A stretch of 64,000 bases of DNA from an uncultured Pseudomonadota bacterium (lineage in GTDB: Bacteria > Myxococcota_A > UBA796 > GCA-2862545), in contig CAIOSP010000048.1 in assembly GCA_903861005.1 (NCBI GenBank), positions 1 through 64,000 of the forward strand, given 5' to 3'. Below the pieces are notes generated by a model. The model saw only the letters and a list, made by a program, of their open reading frames with translations. It was not told the DNA's origin and made no database searches. Position numbers and translations under genes: made by a program. This document shows, one piece after another, positions 57,947-64,000 of the stretch. Positions within the stretch are counted from its first letter, which is position 1. The number at the start of each line of letters is the position of its first letter.

Positions 57947-58923
57947 GGGCCGTCCTGGTCACAGGCGCTGCGGCGCCGATGGGTCAGCGGCTGGTCCGCA
58001 GCCTCCTCGCGGACACGCGCGTCAGCCACGTGCTCGCGGTGGATGACGTGCCCGCCGATCACGCGCTGCCGTTCAGCCACGCGGGTCGCCTCACCTACCT
58101 GGCCATGGACATCCGCAAGGCGCGCAAGGTGCGCGAGCTGCTGTTCGGCCCGGCGCGTGATCTGAACGTACAGGTCGTCGTGCACCTGTCGGAGCACATC
58201 AACAGCTACAACACCGGCCGCGGTGTGCACGAGCAGAACGTCGAGGCGCTGCGCTCCATCTTGGAGCTGTCCGACATGCACCCGACCATCTTCCGCCTGG
58301 TCGTGAAGTCGCACGCGGTCGTGTACCGCGTGGGTCTGGATCTGCCGGTGCAGGTCACCGAAGAGCACCCGCTCAACCTCGCCGCCGACGCGCCCCAGTA
58401 CGTGCGCGACCGCGTGGAGGCCGACCTCACCGCCTGCGCCCGCATGGGCCTGATCGACTGCGAGGTCGTCGTGCTGCGCTGCGCGGAGGCCCTCGCGCCC
58501 GGCATCGGCAGCCAGCTGCACGACTGGCTCGACGCGCCGTTCGCGCTGCGCACCATGGGCTTTGACCCGATGGTGAACGTCGCCAGCCCTGAGGACATCG
58601 TCCACGCCATCGAGCTGGCCACCCACGGCAGCGGCGAGGGCGTGTTCAACATCCCCGGGTACGACACCCTCCCGCTGTCGGAGGCGGCCCACAAGTGGGG
58701 CACGCGCCTCATCCCCATGCCGGCCAGCCTGATCCGCCCGATCTACGGCTTTCGCCATTGGGCCACCGGCTCGCAGTTCCGCTACGGCATCAACCGCGCG
58801 CAGATGCACCTGGGCCTAGTCCTCGACGGCACCCGCGCGCGTCAGGTGCTTGGATACGTTCCTCGCCATCCTGTGCAGTGGCCCGCGGGCGGATCGCTTG
58901 ACGAACCTATCCCCGCCGGGTGA
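57943..58923 (+). CDS. NAD-dependent epimerase/dehydratase-like (extended SDR) protein
   Basis: The 326-residue protein has an N-terminal Rossmann motif 'VLVTGAAAPMGQRLVRSL', an aspartate ending strand 2 ('VLAVDD'), and 'VVHLSEHINSYNTGRG' where VVHLA is usual. The active-site YxxxK region reads 'YVRDRVEADL', with Arg replacing Lys. It starts at GTG 57943, overlapping the acyltransferase stop. The acyltransferase-plus-SDR pairing suggests that both act on one lipid or surface polymer. The Lys-to-Arg change makes classic epimerase chemistry uncertain. Confidence 0.75.
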   Translation: MRAVLVTGAAAPMGQRLVRSLLADTRVSHVLAVDDVPADHALPFSHAGRLTYLAMDIRKARKVRELLFGPARDLNVQVVVHLSEHINSYNTGRGVHEQNVEALRSILELSDMHPTIFRLVVKSHAVVYRVGLDLPVQVTEEHPLNLAADAPQYVRDRVEADLTACARMGLIDCEVVVLRCAEALAPGIGSQLHDWLDAPFALRTMGFDPMVNVASPEDIVHAIELATHGSGEGVFNIPGYDTLPLSEAAHKWGTRLIPMPASLIRPIYGFRHWATGSQFRYGINRAQMHLGLVLDGTRARQVLGYVPRHPVQWPAGGSLDEPIPAG

Positions 58924-58951
58924 ACCGGTCGGCCACGCCTGGGAGTGATCC

Positions 58952-59359
58952 ATGTCGACCGAAGGTCCGCGCATCCGCGTCGTCAGCGCCGAGATCGAAC
59001 GTTCGGGTCACTATCTGATCACGCAGCGTCGCCCGGACGCCGTGCTGCCGCTGCTCTGGGAGTTCCCCGGCGGCCGCGTGCGTGAAGGCGAGGACGACGC
59101 CGCGGCGCTGGTCCGCACGCTCCAGAGCCGCGTCGGCCTGGACGTGGTGGTGGGCGAGCAGACCATGGAGGTCGTGCACGTGTACGAGGGCTACTCGCTC
59201 ACGCTCGCCGTGTACCGCTGCACCAGTGACGAGTCGCAGGAGCCCGAGGCCCGCTACGTCCACGCGGTCGCCTGGGTTCGACCGGAGCAGTTCGGGAGCT
59301 ACACGTTCCCCGGCGCCGACCAGCAGACCGTCGACTCGCTCCTGGCGGGCGTGGAGTAG
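58952..59359 (+). CDS. Nudix-fold protein with a degenerate Nudix box
   Basis: The 135-residue protein follows the MutT-like plan: 'YLITQRRPDAVLPLLWEFPG', then 'GRVREGEDDAAALVRTLQSR', then 'VGL'. The canonical box Gx5Ex7REUxEExGU is kept at Gly41, Glu47 and Arg55, but the three catalytic and metal-binding glutamates at positions 56, 59 and 60 are Thr, Ser and Arg. It is therefore unlikely to hydrolyse nucleoside diphosphate compounds and may bind a nucleotide ligand. It is not overlapped with its neighbours; the upstream gap is 28 bases. Confidence 0.75.
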   Translation: MSTEGPRIRVVSAEIERSGHYLITQRRPDAVLPLLWEFPGGRVREGEDDAAALVRTLQSRVGLDVVVGEQTMEVVHVYEGYSLTLAVYRCTSDESQEPEARYVHAVAWVRPEQFGSYTFPGADQQTVDSLLAGVE

Positions 59360-59421
59360 GTCACGCGTCTAAGGCTTGAGCCCCGCGCGCGGCGCGCCGT
59401 CGGTCGGCCGCGCCAGACCCG

Positions 59422-60165
59422 CTACCAGTACTTCTCGATGTGGATCTCGCCCTCAGGCCGCTTGGGCGTCTTGAGGCCCATGTCGCGCAGCTTGTAAAGC
59501 TCGAGCATGCCCTTCACCATCTCCGGGTTGCCGCAGATCATGATGTGGTGCTTGTGCGGTCCGGCCACGGCGCCCGCGGCCTCTTCCAGCGCGCCCGACG
59601 ACAGCAGGTCCGGGATGCGACCGCGCAGCGCGCCCGGCGCGTCCTCGCGGGTGAGCGCGGGAATGTAGGTGACGGCCTGCTCCTTGGCGATCTGCTCAAA
59701 CTCGGCGCGGTAGCCGAGCTGTGCCGCCGTGCGCGCGCCGTGGACCACCACCACCCGCCTGTGGTTCCAATAGGGTGCCCCCGACCGCAGCATGCTGAGG
59801 TAGGGCGCCATGCCCGTGCCCGTGCCGATCAGCCACAGCACGTCCGACCCGTGGTCGTCCGACAGGGTGAAGCCGCCCGCGATCTTGTGCCACAGCAAGA
59901 CAGTGTCACCCGGCTTGAGCGCCGACAGCCGCGGGGTGAGCGCGCCGTTCTCCACGCGCTGGATGTAGAACTCCAGCGGGTCGCGGGGGCGGGAGGCGAT
60001 GGAGTACGCGCGCTTGATGATCTCGTCGTCACGCTCGAGCGCGAGGGTGGCGAACTGACCGGGCACGAACTCGGGCTCCGAGTCGAGCTGCATCGTGAAG
60101 AGGCCGTCGTCCCACTCTTTTTGGCCAGTCACGGTGGCGGTGTGCCACTTCGCAGGGTCGTGCAT
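59422..60165 (-). CDS. fpr: Ferredoxin/flavodoxin-NADP reductase
   Basis: The 247-residue FAD enzyme has the FAD motif 'IKRAYSIASRP', the nucleotide-binding 'LIGTGTGMAPYLSML', 'VVVVHGARTAAQLGY', 'HIMICGNPEMVKGML' and the C-terminal 'EIHIEKYW'. The closing aromatic residue (Trp) after EKY is typical of bacterial Fpr-type reductases. It transfers electrons between NADPH and ferredoxin or flavodoxin. The gene stands alone on minus, convergent with the Nudix-fold gene. Confidence 0.92.
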   Translation of the reverse strand: MHDPAKWHTATVTGQKEWDDGLFTMQLDSEPEFVPGQFATLALERDDEIIKRAYSIASRPRDPLEFYIQRVENGALTPRLSALKPGDTVLLWHKIAGGFTLSDDHGSDVLWLIGTGTGMAPYLSMLRSGAPYWNHRRVVVVHGARTAAQLGYRAEFEQIAKEQAVTYIPALTREDAPGALRGRIPDLLSSGALEEAAGAVAGPHKHHIMICGNPEMVKGMLELYKLRDMGLKTPKRPEGEIHIEKYW

Positions 60166-60224
60166 CGGGGGGTCCTCCCGCGCCTACCCTAGCGACCCTG
60201 AAGGAGAGTCGCCCGCGCCGCGCG

Positions 60225-62582
60225 CTAAAGGCGTAGCGCGGCCACCGTGTACGCGTCACCACCCTGCTCGGCGCTCGCGACCTTCCAGGCGCCAACTTCT
60301 CGACAAGTGGGCAACCAACGCCGAACGGCCTGCTTCATGGCGCCGGTCCCGTGCCCGTGCAGGAAGAAGACGACGTTGTGGTCGCTTGAGATCGCGCGGC
60401 CGAGGAACTTCTCGATCTCCTCGATGCCGTCGTCCACGCGCATGCCGCGCAGGTCGAGCGTGTTGCTCTCCGTGCGGAGCGCCTGCTCCAGGGACGGCGC
60501 CGATGCCTTGGGCGCCTTGGGCGCGGGCGGCTTGGGGAGCGGGGCTTCGAAGCGGGCGCCCAGGCGCTCCAGCTCGGCGGGCGCGGCGCGGACGGTCAGG
60601 CCGCGCTGAGTGCGCACGGTGATCTGCCGACCCACCTCCATGACCTCGCCCACGTCGCCACCGCGACGAAAGCGCGCGCGATCGCCGACCGACCACGACT
60701 GTGGCGCGGGCTCCGGCTCGGGCGCGGGGCCCAGCCCCTTGAGCGCCTCGACCACCGCTCGGGTGGCGTTCGCCTTGTCGTGGCTGGGCGCGCGCTGCAG
60801 GTCGGCGACCACGGCAGCGACGGTCTTCTCGGCCTCGGCCAGCCGCTCCAGGAAGCCGGCGGCGCGGTCCTGCTCGATGCGCCGCGCGCGGGCGTCCAGC
60901 TCCTGCTCCCGCTTGGTCAGCCGCTGGTGCTGATCGGCCAGATCGGCGCGGATCTTGGCCGCCTCGCGCGCGGCCTCCGCCGCGTTGCCGCGCTCGCGAT
61001 CCAGCGCCGCCAGCGCGTCCGACAGGTTGCGCTCGCCCTGCTCCAGCAGCGCCTCGGCGCGGTGCACGATCGTCGGGTCGATGCCGATGCGCAGCGCGAC
61101 GTCGAGCGCATGGCTCTCGCCGCTGGCGCCCGGCACCAGCCGGTAGGTCGGCCGTCCGCCCGCGAATTCCATGCCGGCCGTGGCGATGCGCGCGTCGGTC
61201 GCGCCCAGCGTCTTGAGGCGCTGGAAGTGCGTGGTGAGCACGGCGCGCACGCCCACCTCCAGCCAGCGCTCCACCACCGCGATCGCGAGCGCCGCGCCCT
61301 GGTGAGGGTCGGTGCCCGACGCGATCTCGTCGATCAGGAACAGCGCGCCGGGTGCTGAGCGCCGAAGCATGGCGTCCAGCGAGGCCAGGTGCGCGGAGAA
61401 GCTGGAGTGATCGCCGAGCACGCTCTGGTGGTCGCCGATCAACGCGACGATGTCGGGGAACACGTCGACGCGGCTGCCCTCGGCCGCGGGCACGAAGCAG
61501 CCCAGCCGCACCAGCCACGCCGCCAGGCCCACCGTCTTGAGCGCGATGGTCTTGCCGCCGGTGTTCGGACCTGAGACGATGAGGATCGGCGTGCGCGCGT
61601 CGAGCGACAGGTCGTTGGGCACCACCTCCAGCCCGCGCAGCGCCAGCACCGGGTGACGCGCCGCCGCCATGCGGAGCACGCCGTCTGTCCGAACGGTGGG
61701 GCGGTGCGCGTCCAGCCGATCCGCGAGCGCGGCGCGCGCGCAGGCCATGTCGATCTCCGTCGCGGCGTCGAGCGCGTCGAGCGTGGGCTCCGCCATGCGA
61801 CCCAGCGCGTGCGACAGCTCAGCCAGGATGCGACGCTCCTCGGCGTCCAGCTCGCCCTCGGCGATCTTGAGGTCGTTGTTCAGCTCGACCACGGCATGCG
61901 GCTCGATGAACGCGGTCTGTCCGGTGGACGACACGCCGTGCACGATGCCCAGCTCGCGCCGCTTGAAGTTGATCTTGACCGGCACCACGTACCGATCGCC
62001 GCGCTGCGTCACGAAGCGATCCTGGAGGATGTCGCCCATGGTGTCGCGCTTCACGATGTCCTCGAGCGTGCGCCGGATCGACTGGTGGAGCCCCGCCACG
62101 CGAGACCGCAGGTCTGCCAGGAACGGGTAGGTCGACTCGGACAGCTCGCCCGCCGCGTCGAACGCGTCGCGCAGCATCTCCACGACCATGGTGTCGAGCC
62201 GGAGCCGCGGCCCCAGCGTGGCGAGCACCGGCGCCTCTCCGCCCACCGACTGGATCCAGCCACCCAGCGCGTCAAGCAGCGCGAGCGAAACGCCGCAGCC
62301 ACGCAGCTCGGGCTTGTCGAGCACCGCGCCCTTTCCCGCGCGGCTCACCAGGGCCGCGATGTCGGCGATCCCGCCGACCGGGACGAACCCGCCGTCGCGC
62401 TCCAGCGCCCGGACCTCGTCCACCTGATCGTGCGCGCGTCGGATCCACGCCAAGTCATCCGACGGTCGAACCACCCTTGCGAGCCGACGGCCGCGCTCGG
62501 TCCGCGCACCCTCGGACAGCGCCGCAAGCACCGCGCCCACGTCAAGCGCCGCCTCGGTCTGCACGTCCAGCTCACGATCCAT
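60225..62582 (-). CDS. mutS2: MutS2-family ATPase/endonuclease
   Basis: The 785-residue protein begins 'MDRELDVQTEAALDVG'; an open frame continues upstream to 63434 but has no homology-like content. It has the MutS core and clamp regions, Walker A 'GPNTGGKT' (338-345), 'LIDEIASGTDPHQGAALA' as Walker B, and 'LTTHFQRLK'. A coiled-coil region follows (about 500-580), then a linker with 'SVGDRARFRRGGDVGEVMEV' (KOW-like). The C-terminal Smr nuclease domain has 'LDLRGMRVDDGIEEIEKFL' and 'FLHGHGTGAMKQAVRRWL'. MutS2 acts on branched DNA and, in some species, on collided ribosomes. Confidence 0.93.
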   Translation of the reverse strand: MDRELDVQTEAALDVGAVLAALSEGARTERGRRLARVVRPSDDLAWIRRAHDQVDEVRALERDGGFVPVGGIADIAALVSRAGKGAVLDKPELRGCGVSLALLDALGGWIQSVGGEAPVLATLGPRLRLDTMVVEMLRDAFDAAGELSESTYPFLADLRSRVAGLHQSIRRTLEDIVKRDTMGDILQDRFVTQRGDRYVVPVKINFKRRELGIVHGVSSTGQTAFIEPHAVVELNNDLKIAEGELDAEERRILAELSHALGRMAEPTLDALDAATEIDMACARAALADRLDAHRPTVRTDGVLRMAAARHPVLALRGLEVVPNDLSLDARTPILIVSGPNTGGKTIALKTVGLAAWLVRLGCFVPAAEGSRVDVFPDIVALIGDHQSVLGDHSSFSAHLASLDAMLRRSAPGALFLIDEIASGTDPHQGAALAIAVVERWLEVGVRAVLTTHFQRLKTLGATDARIATAGMEFAGGRPTYRLVPGASGESHALDVALRIGIDPTIVHRAEALLEQGERNLSDALAALDRERGNAAEAAREAAKIRADLADQHQRLTKREQELDARARRIEQDRAAGFLERLAEAEKTVAAVVADLQRAPSHDKANATRAVVEALKGLGPAPEPEPAPQSWSVGDRARFRRGGDVGEVMEVGRQITVRTQRGLTVRAAPAELERLGARFEAPLPKPPAPKAPKASAPSLEQALRTESNTLDLRGMRVDDGIEEIEKFLGRAISSDHNVVFFLHGHGTGAMKQAVRRWLPTCREVGAWKVASAEQGGDAYTVAALRL

Positions 62583-62672
62583 CACCACACCCCGGTACCG
62601 GCCGGACCTAGCGCGGAACGGCTCCGATGGCCCCGGTCTGCGGTCGTTCGCAGTTCGGGTGCTCGCACGGGG

Positions 62673-62701
62673 TTTTCGATCCGATGACAACGCGGTACGG
62701 T
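62673..62701 (+). promoter_or_regulatory. Possible promoter of the last gene
   Basis: TTTTCG (62673-62678) and TACGGT (62696-62701) are 17 bases apart in the 134-base divergent gap between mutS2 and the last gene. Only the TA...T core of the -10 matches well. Confidence 0.25.
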
Positions 62702-62716
62702 AGAGATGCAGGGTCC

Positions 62717-64000
62717 ATGGGCACAGAAAACGACACCAAATCACCCCCTTGGTCGGACGAATCGCGGCGCGAAAGCGCCCGCGCAGCGCCCGCGTGGGTG
62801 CAGGTCCGTGCCAGCGCCTGGCCGCCTGAGCCCATTGACGACCACGATGACCCTGTCGACGACGAGGGCGACTCGCCCACCACCGTGTCCTGGGGCTTCC
62901 CTGGCAACCCGGTGATCGCGCCGACCACCGCGCCGGCCGTCGCCGCGTTCGCGGCGCGCGCTGAGCCCAAGGCGTCCGTTCGCCCGCCCCCGCCTGCCCC
63001 GCACGACGACGAGCCCGTTGGCGTCGCACCCGTGGCTCGCCGTCAGAGCAAGCGCAGCTCGATGGGCACGCCCGACTTCCTGGACCGCGCCGCGCCGCGC
63101 ACGCCGGCCGACCGGACCCCGTCGCCGCGCGCCTACTACTCCAACCCCGCCGCGCGTCCGGCCGCAGAGGAGCCACGTTCCAACATGACCCCTCCCCGAG
63201 ACACACGCGGTGGACGTCGTTCGGAAGAGCCGTCCAAGGAGCGTCGGGTGGCCGAGGCCACCGGACCGCAGGCGGGCCGTCGCGGACCCGGCGAGCGGGA
63301 CTACGAGAGCAAAGGCACGGACGTGGGCTTCGGCGGCATGCGCGCCGCGCCGCCCGCGCGTGGTGCCCAGCCCATGCCTGCGCCTTCTTCCAGCCGGATG
63401 TTCGACGACGATGACCCCGACAAGAGCGATGCATGGTCCAGCTACTCGCCCCCCAAGCCCAAGCGCCCCCGCGGCAACGCCGCGCCGCCCCTGGTCACCC
63501 CGGCGAGGCAGCCCGTGACGGCCGGCGGCGTGAACTTCTCCTTCCTCGCGCGCGTCGTGCTCGGGATCGGCCTGCTGATGGGCGCCGGCGCCCTGGCGAT
63601 CACCCTCATGCCGCGAAGCTCCAACACCCAGGTGGCGAGCGGCGAGGCCCCGATGCTCCCGGTGGTCGGCGGCGCCATCCCCGCCGCAGATCCGCCTCCG
63701 CCCTTTGACGTGCAGGCCCCCGCGGCGTTCCGCCCGCAGCTGCTCGACGGCAAGGACGTCAGCGTCGAGATGATCCCCGAGGCGCTCGCCCAGGCGCGCG
63801 CCGACGGCAAGCTCGACCTGGCCGCCGCCTACGCCGACAAGCTCGCCCGCACCGCGTCCGACCCGGCGACCTTCTTCCCCCTCGGCGAGCTCCTCGCTCA
63901 GAACGGCCAGACTGACGCCGCGTTCTACTGGCTCGTCCGCGGCGTGCACGAATTCGGGGCCCGCCCCGAGCGCTTCGTCGAGCGCCAGGCGTTCGCCTCG
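62717..64000 (+). CDS. Single-pass membrane protein with a disordered N-terminus, 3' end beyond the window
   Basis: The frame is open from ATG 62717 (AGGG upstream) to the window end, giving at least 428 residues. The first 270 or so are hydrophilic, Pro/Arg/Asp-rich and probably disordered and cytoplasmic. A membrane helix 'FLARVVLGIGLLMGAGALAI' follows near residue 280. Beyond it are TPR-like helices: 'MIPEALAQARADGKLDLAAA', then 'AFYWLVRGVHEFG', similar to Sel1/TPR units. No enzymatic motif is seen. Adaptors of this topology are common in Myxococcota, but no function is proposed. Confidence 0.75.
   Translation, partial: MGTENDTKSPPWSDESRRESARAAPAWVQVRASAWPPEPIDDHDDPVDDEGDSPTTVSWGFPGNPVIAPTTAPAVAAFAARAEPKASVRPPPPAPHDDEPVGVAPVARRQSKRSSMGTPDFLDRAAPRTPADRTPSPRAYYSNPAARPAAEEPRSNMTPPRDTRGGRRSEEPSKERRVAEATGPQAGRRGPGERDYESKGTDVGFGGMRAAPPARGAQPMPAPSSSRMFDDDDPDKSDAWSSYSPPKPKRPRGNAAPPLVTPARQPVTAGGVNFSFLARVVLGIGLLMGAGALAITLMPRSSNTQVASGEAPMLPVVGGAIPAADPPPPFDVQAPAAFRPQLLDGKDVSVEMIPEALAQARADGKLDLAAAYADKLARTASDPATFFPLGELLAQNGQTDAAFYWLVRGVHEFGARPERFVERQAFAS

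Noticed and set aside
62583-63434. Upstream extension of mutS2 in the same frame
   Set aside because: It is antisense to the last gene and Arg/Ala-rich; MutS2 homology begins at the ATG at 62582.

Overview
The window is a stretch of a high-GC, Gram-negative, deltaproteobacterial chromosome, most likely Myxococcota. This is inferred from gene content, not from a marker-gene tree. The signs are the futalosine (menaquinone) genes, a TamA/TamB pair, a TonB-dependent receptor with an N-terminal carboxypeptidase-regulatory-like domain, a large eukaryote-like Ser/Thr kinase with ATPase and TPR-like parts, a PP2C phosphatase, and several secreted lipoproteins with Asp-Thr-Asp (DTD) rich segments. Coding density is high, many genes overlap by 1-4 bases, and GTG and TTG starts are common. 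No prophage, insertion sequence or CRISPR array was seen.

Layout. 1-1.8 kb: 3' part of a pectinacetylesterase/Notum-like hydrolase and a YceI-like protein. 1.9-7.5 kb (minus): a tight menaquinone operon, polyprenyl diphosphate synthase > UbiX > MqnE > MqnA fused to a cysteine-free MqnC-like domain > amidohydrolase (probable aminodeoxyfutalosine deaminase). 7.7-12.2 kb: small conserved proteins, a beta-propeller-like protein, a DEDDh exonuclease, a membrane-anchored aspartic protease and an LNR/DTD lipoprotein. 12.2-13.7 kb: a decayed accessory patch with a frameshifted PIN-toxin remnant, an intact ParE-type toxin-antitoxin pair and two gene fragments abutting out of frame. 13.7-20.8 kb (minus): tamA-tamB. 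20.8-28.2 kb: an asparagine-synthetase-like protein lacking key catalytic residues, a lipoxygenase-like protein and a kinase/ATPase.

28.4-34.7 kb is the informational core: dnaX-ybaB-recR-rluA-type on plus, facing tadA, two tRNA-Ser genes and the SRP RNA gene (ffs) on minus, followed by a degenerate alpha/beta hydrolase coupled to the CCA-adding enzyme. 34.8-39.6 kb (minus): a TonB-dependent receptor with two lipoproteins. 39.9-46 kb: an alkaline-phosphatase-superfamily hydrolase, a pseudokinase/zinc-ribbon/PP2C fusion and an OB-fold/DTD lipoprotein. 45.9-51 kb (minus): Tat-exported metallophosphoesterase, carotenoid desaturase-like oxidoreductase, S33-type peptidase and a PHB-depolymerase-like lipoprotein esterase. 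51.1-57 kb (plus): FAD-linked oxidase, a PKD/vWA lipoprotein, and an ECF sigma factor with a membrane-anchored partner. 57-64 kb: acyltransferase plus SDR-like protein, a Nudix-fold protein with a broken Nudix box, ferredoxin-NADP reductase, mutS2, and a membrane protein cut by the window end.

The strongest oddity is the MqnA fusion: its C-terminal half keeps the sequence pattern of a futalosine-pathway radical SAM enzyme but contains no cysteine, so it cannot hold the iron-sulfur cluster. A recurring theme is enzyme-like proteins that lost catalytic residues: the MqnC-like domain, an Asn-synthetase-like protein, an alpha/beta hydrolase, a Nudix protein and a pseudokinase.
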